64,000 bases of DNA, from positions 1,178,001-1,242,000 of the forward strand of contig OX595988.1 of the NCBI GenBank assembly GCA_951394045.1, read 5' to 3'. The translations under genes and the position numbers were made by a program. The DNA is from Nitzschia sp. DOCU1 (lineage: Eukaryota; Bacillariophyta; Bacillariophyceae; Bacillariales; Bacillariaceae). This document shows, in pieces, positions 1 to 10,570 of the stretch. The notes under the pieces were generated by a model. That model searched no databases. It saw only the letters and a program-made list of their open reading frames with translations, and was not told the DNA's origin. The first letter of the stretch is position 1; each line of letters opens with the position of its first letter.

Positions 1-287
1 TCAAAAATATCTGGACAGCCCATGGACATTTGTTCCAAATGTATCGGCGAAGGCCGAGTTCCTGAATCGCATTGATTACCACCTTGCGTCACGAACAAAT
101 TGTTGTAATCTTCCCAGGGCCCTACGCCATTCACATCGCCCCACGCATCTGGGCCATTCGCAGCCTCGGGATCATAGGAAAAATCAAGGTTGTAGGAATC
201 TTGCCAACTTCCATCTTGCGCCAAGGATGCTTGCGACAACCACGCCAGTAAAACACAACGAAACGTCTGACGATTCCACATCATCAT
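1..287 (-). CDS. Secreted alpha-type carbonic anhydrase, N-terminal part (cut by window edge)
   Basis: The frame reads leftwards off the window, so about 95 N-terminal residues are visible and there is no stop. Three consecutive ATGs lie at 287, 284 and 281; the first is taken as start. Residues 1-23 form a signal peptide (short basic start, hydrophobic VLLAWLS, then ASLAQ). The following stretch has the order NGPDAWGDV ... QC-x-SG-x-RPSPIHL, which matches the start of the alpha-carbonic anhydrase fold (GPxxW ... C-x-SG-x-QSPI). The zinc histidines lie beyond the edge and cannot be checked. The family hydrates CO2 to bicarbonate; a secreted or periplastidial place in a CO2-concentrating mechanism is inference from the signal peptide. 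It could also be a catalytically dead relative. Confidence 0.72.
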   Translation of the reverse strand, partial: MMMWNRQTFRCVLLAWLSQASLAQDGSWQDSYNLDFSYDPEAANGPDAWGDVNGVGPWEDYNNLFVTQGGNQCDSGTRPSPIHLEQMSMGCPDIF

Positions 288-866
288 CGATCTTGATCGA
301 ACAATCAATGAAATAGAGGAGATGCGCGTCTAATAAAGAATCGGGCTCAATGTGTTTCTTCTTTCAGTCGTTTCTTCTGTGGCACGTAGCAACCAAGGTT
401 GTCAAAATCGTACGATTGTCGGAAGAAGACGCTAATATGGGAATATTGGCTTGGAGGGAGGTTTCACAAGACTGCTTCGTCAATCTTTGGGTATTTCATG
501 TCATACCCGGTAACGAATATCTTTTTTTGGCCAAGATAGGTGCACGCGCGCCTGTAGGCCCATTTCCGTGCGCAATTTTGTTTTGACTCCCTCGACTCAC
601 TCCTTGGAACAGTGGATTGATGACTCACTCGACTCAAAAGGATGATGGTACTGTAGGCTTCGGGATTGATTAGGTCGTGAGAGTCAAATTTCGTTCCAAA
701 TCACACAACGCGTCCAGCCGCCAACAAACCTCGACGATGGTGATGACGAGGATGATGGAGTGGAGAGCCCATCATTTCGTGCCATCCATTCACTTTCACT
801 TGCTTGTTAAACAGCTCCCTTTTCCTATAGTTAGTCTAGTATTGTCCCACAAAATTGCATTTAACC
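288..866. other. Intergenic region between divergent carbonic anhydrase and PRP4 genes
   Basis: This stretch must hold the promoters and 5' untranslated regions of two divergent genes. Open frames in it are short, lack family resemblance and overlap each other. No RNA gene, repeat or clear TATA box was recognised. Confidence 0.5.
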
Positions 867-2456
867 ATGGCCAGTCATGGCGGAAACTCTCATGTCGCCA
901 CGCAAGTGGAAGTGATGCAGTTGACCGAAGCGTCGCAGCGCGATCTTTTGACTCATCAATCCATGCTGCTCGATTTAGAAGCCAAAAAGCGGGCATTTCA
1001 AGTCGACGTCCCGACGTTGCCATCCGATGTTCGGAGTGCCTTGCGAAATCTGGGACAGCCGGTGCGATTGTTTGGAGAAAATCTGGCCAATGTGCGGGAT
1101 CGATTGCGAATGGAACTCGCCAAGCGCGAAATTTTGCAAGAACGAGCCGGCGTCAAGTTCGATCACGACGACGAAGCACACGCCCGGGCGGCAGCGGCCA
1201 CTAAAAAAGTCCCTGACGAAGAGCAGGTGACAAAGTATAGTCGAGCGTCTCCCGAGCTCATTCAAGCCAGAGAAAAGATCTGTCAATTTTCATTGCAGCG
1301 TGGCAAGGAGCGTCTGGCCAGGGAACGCAAGTATCGGATTCAATGGCAGCGAAAACGAGTTCGACTGACATCTCTGGACGACGATATCAAAGACAATCCA
1401 GAGGAGTATATCGAAGTCACTCGGCTAGATGAAGAGTGTAAGAAAACCTTCAAGACACTCCGCAACATTGGATTGGAGGGATCTCAATATGGGGATGCCC
1501 GTCCTATATCGTCCATTGCCACGTCGCATTCCTTTGTTGGAGGAGTCCCACTAGTTGCCACGGGAAGTTGGAGTGGAGCCATCAAATTGTGGGATGGTTC
1601 CAGTCCCGAGCTATCGTTAATAGGAGAAACCAACATGGCACATGAAGATCGAATCATGGGCATGGCAATGCGACTCCCCCCGACCTTCGAGGAAGGTCTT
1701 CAGGATACTACGACAATGCTGGCTACGGCGTCGATTGACTTGACAGCCAAACTATGGAAAGTCACCCGACGCGATGATTCCATGGGGCAGTCTACTACGG
1801 ATGAAGACGAAGAAAAAGCCTACAAATTTAACATTGAACAGGCTGTTCATCTCAAAGGTCACGCAGCCCGACTATGTAGCGTTGCGTTTCATCCACAGGG
1901 AGACTATCTCGCCACGACAAGCTTCGATCACACATGGCGGCTCTGGGATATTGCAACAGAAACTGAAGTCCTATTGCAAGACGGACACTGGAAAGAAGTG
2001 TATGGCGTTGGCTTTCATCCTGACGGGTCCCTTTGCTCGACAACGGACTTTGGTGGAGTCGTCCAAGTCTGGGATTTACGAACCGGAAAGTCCATTTGCC
2101 ACTTTTTGGGTCACGCCAAGCGGGTGGTATGTGCCGAATTCAGTCCCAATGGCTTTCAGCTAGCCACCGCCGGAGACGATGGTACCATCAAAATTTGGGA
2201 TTTGCGAAAACGCAAGCAATTCGCATCGATACCCGCTCATTCCAATTTGATCACGCAACTACGATTCGATCGACATCATAATGGAGAATATTTAGCATCG
2301 AGTTCCTTTGATGGAACGGCCAAGCTCTGGTCAACTCGAGACTGGAAACTCTTGGGGTGTGGACGTGGGCATGAAGGCAAAGTCATGGGCGTGGATTTAC
2401 TGCGAGATAGTGTCGTCACTTGTGGTTTCGACAAGACTATCAAATTATGGAGATAA
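867..2456 (+). CDS. PRP4: U4/U6 snRNP splicing factor PRP4 (WD40 protein)
   Basis: A single exon of 529 residues. The start is the ATG at 867 in a good context (ACCATGG); an in-frame TTG at 855 is not used. Residues about 45-90 carry the splicing-factor motif typical of PRP4/PRP18, with the order VRSALRNLGQPVRLFGE followed by RDRLR. From about residue 205 to the end there are seven WD40 blades; clear ones end in IKLWD, AKLWK, WRLWD, VQVWD, IKIWD, AKLWS and the final IKLWR. PRP4 scaffolds PRP3 and the U4/U6 di-snRNP in the nucleus during tri-snRNP assembly. Length and domain order are as expected, so the identification is firm. Nothing about its expression is visible. Confidence 0.93.
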   Translation: MASHGGNSHVATQVEVMQLTEASQRDLLTHQSMLLDLEAKKRAFQVDVPTLPSDVRSALRNLGQPVRLFGENLANVRDRLRMELAKREILQERAGVKFDHDDEAHARAAAATKKVPDEEQVTKYSRASPELIQAREKICQFSLQRGKERLARERKYRIQWQRKRVRLTSLDDDIKDNPEEYIEVTRLDEECKKTFKTLRNIGLEGSQYGDARPISSIATSHSFVGGVPLVATGSWSGAIKLWDGSSPELSLIGETNMAHEDRIMGMAMRLPPTFEEGLQDTTTMLATASIDLTAKLWKVTRRDDSMGQSTTDEDEEKAYKFNIEQAVHLKGHAARLCSVAFHPQGDYLATTSFDHTWRLWDIATETEVLLQDGHWKEVYGVGFHPDGSLCSTTDFGGVVQVWDLRTGKSICHFLGHAKRVVCAEFSPNGFQLATAGDDGTIKIWDLRKRKQFASIPAHSNLITQLRFDRHHNGEYLASSSFDGTAKLWSTRDWKLLGCGRGHEGKVMGVDLLRDSVVTCGFDKTIKLWR

Positions 2457-2748
2457 TCATAAAGACGGAACTACTACTACTAGATGGCTACTGGATACAT
2501 AGAGCGTGTCTACTTCAGGCTACTACTCTAGTAGAGGGATCGTTGTGAGGAAATCAAGGACATGGTTCTTCCCCGTCTGTCGGCAGACAGACCAACTTTT
2601 TGAGTCCTACAAATCAATGAAATGTCTGTCCGTCGCCGTCCGGTATTTTGAAGTCAGCTACTCGAATGAATCAATCCACCAATGACACGATTGGGACTCG
2701 CGACAACAAAAAACTCCATCCCGCCACTATGCTTTTGCGTTTCATCAT
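2457..2748. other. PRP4-MSH5 spacer with CTACTAGTAG-like motifs
   Basis: About 290 bp holding the PRP4 3' region and the MSH5 promoter. Two near-palindromic runs built on CTACTA/TAGTAG lie at 2471-2483 and 2520-2537. No gene seen. Confidence 0.4.
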
Positions 2749-5490
2749 ATGCCATCACACACATTCGAAAAGATCGCATTACCATTTCTTTATTCTACAT
2801 CAAGAGAGACGATGATCCGTGCCTCTGCATCGAGTAGCCGACGAACTCTATCGAGTCATTCTGCGGATGGAAGAAGCGTTGCATTCCATCATGACAATGA
2901 CGAAGAAGAAGAGGATTTGGACGGCGCGCCGCCCATGGAAGCCGTCATGGTGTGCATGGCTGTCGTCGTGGACGGGCCTTCCATTGCCTTTGCATGCTAC
3001 GATGAAGGACGAAATGAAATCCTCTTGGAAGCCCTCCATGCGAGCGATGACACCGAGGTAATTGTGGAGCGTTTCATGCAAACCGCTCGACCGAATCTTG
3101 TCTTGGTCGGCAACAAAATTGTCAACAATCCATCCTTTCTCGAAACGATCACCAAGCCACCACCAGCATTACCGGGAGAAGAACTAGAGGCTCCGAATCC
3201 TCTTGCCGGCAGCAACTACAACGAGGCAGATCAAGAGGAGGGTATGCGCCCTACCAGGCAGTCGCTTCCGTACCGAATGTTGAAATCGGGCGCCTTCGAG
3301 ATTCGCAAGTGCCGAGCCTTGATACTGCAAAAGTTGCGAGTGACTTCGCTGTTGCGACACCAAGCCCCAGAACATGCTGTGGGCTTCGACGACCCTCGTC
3401 GAGCGGAGCGGCAATTTCCTCTTGCCGAACCGTTTCAATCCTTCCGTCCATCCAGCTACCATTCGTTGGCGGCAGTGGTCGACTTTGACTCCAAGGTACA
3501 AGTCCAAGCACTTGGGGCGCTCTTGTCCTTCCTGCAAAGTACCGTCTTTCGTTTGGAGGACCAAAATATTGTGACGGTCAATCGCGTAGTCCAAGCCAAG
3601 TCCTCGCTCTACATGAACATTAGCGCGGCCACCTTCTCCGCCTTGCATATCTTTTCCACCGAGCATCATCCTCTCATTGCAAAGGGACCTGGTAACGCCA
3701 AAGAAGGCTTTAGCCTCTACTCTCTGTTGGATCATACTCAGAGCAGGGGCGGTCAACAACTCTTGCGTGAGTGGATGATGAAGCCCTTGCTGGACATCCA
3801 CGCGATCCAAGAGCGACAGGACGCTGTCGAACTCTTCTTGCAGCCCCGGCTGGAAACCACTGTGGGCCTACTTTTCAAGCACTTGGCAACGACGGCTCCA
3901 GTGGACAAAATCCTCACTCGGATGCAAAAGTGCGCCACACAGCCCATGGATTATATTGCATTGGCGCGAACTCTGGACGCGGCCGTGGCAATCAGTAACA
4001 TTCTTCAGGGTCAAGTCCTTCCTGCGTTGGAAGAGTCTCGTAACTCAAGCCATGATTTCCTTCTTTCCCTGTTTCAACGCTGCCATGCACCACTACTCGC
4101 CGACTTGCAACAAGAAATCGTTGCCACTATCGACGAAGAACTAACGTCCCAGCTCAAGACGTCTGTCGCTATTCGTCGTGGATTTCACCAGGAATTGGAT
4201 GAAATGAAAGACACCTTTGATGACTTGCAAGAAATCCTCGAAGAGGTAGGGGCAAAGATCAAGCGGACGCACCCAGAGCTTGGTCTAAACGCCGTCTTTG
4301 TGCCACAAGTTGGCTTCCTCGCATCACTCGATCAGGAGCTGGTCATGAACCAAACCATTGAGCTTCCTGAAGATTTCATTCATATTTTCAGTCAAGATGA
4401 CGAAGCATTCTTCAAGACCACGGAAATGAGGGAACTGGATCGAGACATTGGTGATATCCATGGTCTCATCAAAGACATGGAATCCATGATTGTCGCTGAT
4501 CTTGAGGAAGATCTCCTTGATGCGGAGACGGAGCTCCGCGAAAGCTTTAAGGCGCTATCTGAGTTGGATTGCATCTTGTCATTTGCCAGTTGTGCCTTTG
4601 AACTCGATTTTGTCCGGCCTCGCATGCTCGAAGCGACTTCCAATCGCATCTCTATCAAGAAGGGAAGACATCCACTCCAAGAAGTACACACGGGGACGCA
4701 GTTCGTTCCAAATAACGTGAATCTAACCCAAGAAGAACGGGTCAATATCATAACCGGCCCCAACTTTAGCGGGAAGAGCTGCTACCTACGCCAAGTGGGC
4801 GTGCTCGTTTACATGGCCCATCTTGGTTCTTTTATCCCTTGCGAAGAGGCCGAAATATGTATAGTCGATCAGATAAGTGCACGCATCAGCACTCTTGAAA
4901 CATGCGCCGTTCCTCAAAGCAGTTTCCAACTTGATTTGACCGAAATGGCGGGAATTCTTTTGCGTTGTACCTCGAAAGCACTAGTTCTCATCGACGAGTT
5001 CGGCAAAGGGACCAGCCCAGCATCTGGCATTGCAATCCTCGGTGCGACGATCAAGAGACTTGCCGACATCGGCTGCAAAACGGTTTGCACTACCCACTTT
5101 CTCGAATTGTTTTCCATGGGAGTCATCCAGGACAAGGCCAACGGTATCAAGGCCCGCCGCATGGCGATTAATCTTCCTCGAGGAAACGAAGACAACGCTG
5201 CTCCCCTGTTCAAGCTGGAAGAGGGCGTGGCGTCATCGTCGGCTGGGCTGATTTGCGCAAAGCAAGCTGGTGTGCACCCACGCATCATTTCGAGAGCCAA
5301 GAATATTATCCAGAGGATGCGAGATCGTCAACCCATTGTTGCATTGAAAGAGGCCATGCCCCAAGGACCCGGATTCTCGGCAGACGAAGTGCATATGCTC
5401 GACTTGTTCTTTTCCGTTGAAAATTGGGAGGATGCGACGGATGACCAGATTCGAATGCTTATTCAAAAGCTTTCTTACGTTGAAAGCTGA
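2749..5490 (+). CDS. MSH5: Meiotic MutS homologue MSH5
   Basis: A single exon of 913 residues. MSH5 pairs with MSH4 to stabilise Holliday-junction intermediates in meiotic crossing over, and does not repair mismatches. The C-terminal ABC-type ATPase is complete: Walker A ITGPNFSGKS near residues 667-676, the signature region SSFQLDLTEMAGIL, and Walker B ALVLIDEFGKGTS near 742-754, followed by the His of CTTHF. The MutS domain I that reads mismatches is absent: the protein starts in a region equivalent to domain II, which fits MSH4/MSH5, and GPNFSGKS rather than GPNMGGKS favours MSH5. The first 20-30 residues are poorly conserved, and an ATG at 2812 is an alternative start. Its presence implies capacity for meiosis. 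Confidence 0.9.
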   Translation: MPSHTFEKIALPFLYSTSRETMIRASASSSRRTLSSHSADGRSVAFHHDNDEEEEDLDGAPPMEAVMVCMAVVVDGPSIAFACYDEGRNEILLEALHASDDTEVIVERFMQTARPNLVLVGNKIVNNPSFLETITKPPPALPGEELEAPNPLAGSNYNEADQEEGMRPTRQSLPYRMLKSGAFEIRKCRALILQKLRVTSLLRHQAPEHAVGFDDPRRAERQFPLAEPFQSFRPSSYHSLAAVVDFDSKVQVQALGALLSFLQSTVFRLEDQNIVTVNRVVQAKSSLYMNISAATFSALHIFSTEHHPLIAKGPGNAKEGFSLYSLLDHTQSRGGQQLLREWMMKPLLDIHAIQERQDAVELFLQPRLETTVGLLFKHLATTAPVDKILTRMQKCATQPMDYIALARTLDAAVAISNILQGQVLPALEESRNSSHDFLLSLFQRCHAPLLADLQQEIVATIDEELTSQLKTSVAIRRGFHQELDEMKDTFDDLQEILEEVGAKIKRTHPELGLNAVFVPQVGFLASLDQELVMNQTIELPEDFIHIFSQDDEAFFKTTEMRELDRDIGDIHGLIKDMESMIVADLEEDLLDAETELRESFKALSELDCILSFASCAFELDFVRPRMLEATSNRISIKKGRHPLQEVHTGTQFVPNNVNLTQEERVNIITGPNFSGKSCYLRQVGVLVYMAHLGSFIPCEEAEICIVDQISARISTLETCAVPQSSFQLDLTEMAGILLRCTSKALVLIDEFGKGTSPASGIAILGATIKRLADIGCKTVCTTHFLELFSMGVIQDKANGIKARRMAINLPRGNEDNAAPLFKLEEGVASSSAGLICAKQAGVHPRIISRAKNIIQRMRDRQPIVALKEAMPQGPGFSADEVHMLDLFFSVENWEDATDDQIRMLIQKLSYVES

Positions 5491-5534
5491 GACAAGCCCG
5501 AGCGGCAAAATGCGGCCGCCGTCGATCACCTGTA

Positions 5535-8500
5535 TTACAGGTGTCTTGCGAGCTTTTCTAGGTCCGTCATCCATAGTTCTTCAGGTGTTGTTCCACGTAC
5601 TGCGTCAAGCTCGTCCTCAATCTTTTTGGCCTCCTGGTTTAGACTCTCGATCCTCTCCTTCGTTAAGCTCGAAAGCGGCATCTTCAATAAATAGTCGAAA
5701 TCCGACTGCGACTCGCCGGAATCCTCGTCAAACTCCGCTTCGGTGTCTTCCGACGATGAGGTAGTCTCCTGCTTTTTCGCTAGAGAATTGTTATTGCGTA
5801 CGGCTTCGAGCTCACGGGCAGTACTGAAGCCCTCTCGAGCTAGAATCATTGAAGCTTCATCCTTTGTAATTCGCCCACCAACCAAGTCGATCTGACCGTC
5901 GGATACCATCTGAATAAATCGCGCCTTGTTGCGTTGCTTGGAGGCTGAGTATTCCATTTTTGATTGCAATACCGATTTGCGATCGTGATAAAGCGACAAT
6001 CGGATGGGAAAGTACGCGTCGGCAATAGCCTCTGCCGATTCGAATTTCCGGATGTTCCCCATTTCATCGAATGCATTCATGTTCGTGAGCAAGAGGTTGG
6101 ATCTGAGTTTAAATGCTTTCTCGAGCCCACTTTCTTCCATTCGTTTGAGTTGACTCGGCTTCAATTTTACCAGAAATGAAACCTTAGTCGTCGTGTGGTT
6201 CTCCACGATGTCAGAAATGATACCGTTCGACTGCATTCGTATGAGATGCGCTTTGTACTTGTTAGTCCATGTGCCAATTGGTAGCTCGTCAATCTGTACC
6301 GTCTTGATATCCAGCTTCTTGATAAGTCCTTGACTTATATATCCCTTGTCCGTATCGAGGCGTTCGATGGTACCCCTGAAGCCGTTTGCGTATGGTTTGA
6401 GCTTGGGCGGGTCAACTGTCCCATCTAGCTTGCTGCGAATATAGTCTAACACGCTCATTGGGTGGTGGGGCGGAATAAAAGTACTCCACCCCGTTCCAAT
6501 GCCTTGACTCCCATTTACAAGCAGAAGCGGGATAATAGGACAGTAGAACTTCGGCTCAATTAGCTGCCCGTCATCCTCCAAGTAGTCAAGGAGCACATCG
6601 TCGTCTTCCGGGAATAGGTACCGTGTTGCAGGCGCTAGATGAGTAAAGATATATCGCGGTGATGCCGCGTCAGCTCCGCCGGCAAGCCGTGTTCCGAATT
6701 GACCGGAGGGTACCAGCAAATTCAAGTTGTTTGATCCAACGTAATCTTGAGCCATTCCAATGACTATAAATGTGACGACGGATTGTTAGTCAAAATGCAC
6801 CAGGCAAGCAAAGATACAGCACTCGAACTCACTTGTCCCCTGCAAAGACTGCTCCCCGTGATGATATGCTGTGTGCTCCGCACAATAGCCCGAAAGCTGT
6901 GCAACCTTGATTTCTGACTTGAGTTTGCGTTTGAAGCATGCATACAGAACTTTCCGTTGCGACGGCTTAAGTCCGTCTACCACGCTTGGTAAACTCCGGA
7001 TGTTGTCAGCGTTTGAGAAATGAATCATTTCTTTGTTGACAAATTCCTCAAACGCCACGAAACTATCGTGGTCTGGGCCGAAATCAAGGGTGGCGTCGGG
7101 ATCGTACTCGTTGGTGATCCACTCACGTCGATCAGCAGCCCTGTTCTTATCAAACACCTTATCCAAGAGCTCTCCGTCGTTGTCGGAATTCCATACGAAC
7201 GGGCGATGATGTTTGTCAAACTCCGAGAAGTACACTTTTGCCTCCGCGGGCGTGCTGGTACCCAAACCTTTGTAGTACTTGATTCTCCACTGCTTCAACT
7301 CACTAGCGTCATCAATCGAAGCGCGCCATGCATTGAAATCTGCCATGGAGTAAAACGCTAGCTCCTGGTTTTTCCGAGTCGCCTTCAACAATGGCGTCAC
7401 AAAGGAAGAAAGGAATGGTTTCCCCGCTGGATCGTCTACCGCCGGCTTCAGCAGTTTCGGCCAAAAGTGCCGGAAAAAATTGATCACAAGCCCTTTGATA
7501 TGCGATCCATCCGTATCTTGATCCGTCATCAACATGACACGGCCATATCGCATCTCGCTTCTTTCCTCAGCCGTGTCGTATTCCTTATCGAAATCTAAAC
7601 CAAGAATCGCAACCAATGATTTAACTTCAGCATTTTTGGCCAATTGGTTCACCGTTGCATGGCGAACATTCAAAAATTTCCCACGGAGTGGAAACACACC
7701 ATAGTGCTCGCGACCTATCACCTCGAAACCAGCCACTGCTAGTGCTTTCGCAGAGTCACCTTCGGTCAAAATGAGAGTACAATTTGGGCTACTCTCAGAT
7801 CCTGCCGCGTGGGCGTCTTCCAGTTTCGGGATCGACAAGAGCTGTCTCTTCGTTTTCTTTCCCCCAACTTGCTTGAATAGATTTGCTTGCTGCCGCCCCC
7901 TGGCCACACGGATGACTTCCTCCACGATACCTGGGCCACCGTCTTCCTCCAGCTCAACGAGCTCGTTTAGGAAGCGTTCGCTCAAGTCGCAAGAGCTGCC
8001 GAAACTGCTGGGATTTGAAGTCAAGAATTCCTTCATCTGAGAATCAAAGGCCGGGTTTTCGATCAGAGCGTTACACGAAATAAAAAGATTTCGTCGTATC
8101 AGGCCGTGAGTCAATGTATCGGACAGCTCTGGCTCAAGCTTGGAAACTTTTTCCTGTACTTTCTTGACCACCTGGTTGACAATCGAGTTCACGTGAGACC
8201 CCCCTCGAGGCGTAGACATGCCGTTGACAAAGGAGACAGATACAGACGCATGGCCATCAGAAAGGCCAACCCCCAATGTCCATCGCGAATTGATCTCCGT
8301 AAAGCACAATGGTGAAGCACCCTCAGCGCGGTACATGTGCGTATAGTCAGCAAACGAATCCAAAGAAACATCCTGCCCATTCAGGAATACCTGCAACTTT
8401 CCCGCGGCACAGCCCGCTGCGTCCACCACCCTTCGGCACATAACAGCGTAGTCCTGATAATCTATTGACGTTACCCCACTATCACCTTCCGCCAAGCGAC

Positions 8501-9501
8501 CCAAATCCGGCACAAATGTGATACACGTATAGTCTTCCTGATCAGATCCAACGGGAAATATCTCGGGAAATGAAACCTCTGTCATGTTGTTATGCCAAGT
8601 CTGACGATACCCGAGATTTTTTGTTGAGTCCAACGTTTCTATCGTAAACGACTTTGAAAATATGTTTGTCAATTTGGCCCCATAACCATGTCGCCCCCCT
8701 GTTTTGCGCAGAGCAGAGTATCAGACGCTTGATTCACAACAATCTCAGGTATCAAATTTCCTTTTGAGTACTTTTGTTCTTACCAGTCAGCCGCTTTTCG
8801 TCATCGTCAAAGTTGGACCCCGTCAGTAAATGCCCAAATAACATTTCCGGGACATACATGTTCTCCCCTGCATGTATTTGAACAGGAATCCCCTTGCCAT
8901 TATTCCATATTCGTATCCGCGGTTCTCTGTCATGGCTTCCTGGATCGATTTTGACGTCCAATGCTGTACATGTATCGGGATTTCGTAGTCGATTGTCTGT
9001 CGCATTGACGAGGATCTCATCAAAGATTTTGATCAGGGCGGGTATCAGACCGTATTCTTTGCTGGTCATTCGAAGGGACTTAAGGTACGGATTTTCACTC
9101 TCAGGGCTGATATTGCTGGTAGCAGGATTTGAAAAGTCCCATGGCTCAGGGGTCGGTTCCATGACCCAACAACTATTCGGTGGGGAACGTCCAACGGGCC
9201 CTACGTACATTCCCGGTCGGAGCAGGACATGCTGCAGAGGTGTCTTTCTACTATACTGCTCTTCAATCGGTTTCTCACTCTGCTGTGCTTCTTCACTGTC
9301 GTCTAAAAGTGTAGACGTCGACAAGCTCCTGAAACATGAGCGGAACTGACCCCATGAGTTGTTGATGTCACGCGGCCTTTTGAGATGTAAAGGTGGCACA
9401 TGGGATAAACATCTAGGGAAGGAAATTTGGCTGGCAAGATGAGCTCGTTTGATAATAACAGCATCAGGCCGAAATCGACGCGAAACTCGGGATAGCAGCA
9501 T
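5535..9501 (-). CDS. TOP2: Type II DNA topoisomerase with mitochondrial-like presequence and no C-terminal domain
   Basis: Three exons: 9501-8784, 8698-6833 and 6763-5535, giving 1270 residues. Introns of 85 and 69 bp have clean GT-AG ends, and both junctions rebuild conserved motifs: TGGRHGYGAKL at the first and QGTIIGMAQDYVGSNN at the second. The GHKL ATPase is N-terminal (NATDN, then GGRHGYGAKLTN). The TOPRIM motifs are EGDSAK near 552 and MTDQDTDGSH near 632. The catalytic Tyr lies in SPRYIFTH near 899. The protein stops soon after the coiled-coil tower region and lacks the charged, nuclear-signal-bearing tail of nuclear TOP2. The first ATG gives a start rich in Arg and free of acidic residues (MLLSRVSRRFRP...), followed by about 90 non-conserved residues. 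This suggests import into mitochondria (or another organelle). The enzyme passes duplex DNA with ATP to untangle it. It is convergent with MSH5, 44 bp apart. Confidence 0.9.
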
Positions 9502-10570
9502 GACGAAGAGAGTGTTAATGTGAGAGAGGGTTTCCAATATAACGCATCTCGTTTGAGGTCATTGATCGTTGGTAATAATCAGGCTTGAGTGGTTGATTTT
9601 TTTTGTTTTTGTTTTGTGGCATTGGTGGGTGCTGGAGGTGGGTGGATGCATGAGGTTTGAGAGGTCCGAGAGCGAGCCTCTCCCATGGTTTGGGCTTGGG
9701 CTTGAGATTTACTGTGAAGGTGCTGTAGTTTTTAGCATCCCCCATTGGGGATATCCGCTTCGGTTTTGTTAAATGAGGGAAACGGTTACTATGTCGTACC
9801 AGGTGGTGGCCACTTCAATTACACAACCGAAGGACTGTCTTGCCTGCGTCATCTTGTTTAAGGGGGCGCCACCACAGCTCAAATGGGCCTATGCATCACT
9901 GCAGATGCGTAAATCAGATCATAGAAGCCTGACATCCAACATCCGCAACCATGGGGGTGGGTACATAGAGATCGACCGGCCCGAATTACCACTTACCAGC
10001 ACCTGGTAAGGCTGTTATACATGTCGAATGCTGCATTGGAATTCAACAATAGGGCATATGACTATGATGTCAGAGCGATACGCCTCGGTCTTGCTACTTC
10101 ATCGTCGTCACTTTTCTGCCATCGCGGCCTTCTCCACTTCCTTCGGGGAAATAGAAACACATTTTAGCGCGCGTAACGGCCTTTCTGCGAGTCCTTGCCC
10201 ACTCTTTTGCTGTATGAACTTTTCGTCGCTCCTCGCTTTTGAGCGTTAATTGCACCGCCCGCCGATGTTTACCATCACCCAAGCTACAGTACAGTCAGTG
10301 CACTGTCTGTACCGTACGATATGGCCTCATGACCGACGTCTTGAAAGTCTCATCTTCCTCCGGCCTGCGCCCATCTCATTACCGTATGCAGTGGTCTTGG
10401 TCCGTTTAATTTACAAGAAAACCAAGGATTGTTCCTGTGACGTTGTAACCACTATTGTGTCCGCCCATTACCCTTGCCAATAGTTAGAGGGTGCTGCTCC
10501 GTCAAATACCGAAAAACCGAAAGGAACAACAATCTGCTGGGGAAGTTACAGAAGTATCTGAGTTCGCACC
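9502..10570. other. Long intergenic region (about 1.07 kb) between divergent TOP2 and DUF6824 genes
   Basis: The region contains the two promoters. Small frames at 9569-9772, 9773-10009 and 10028-10249 have biased composition and no recognisable domain. No tRNA-like fold or repeat was recognised. Confidence 0.45.

Noticed and set aside
9569..9772. Trp-rich plus-strand frame in the TOP2/DUF6824 spacer
   Set aside because: It is short, starts close to the TOP2 5' end, and has low-complexity composition.
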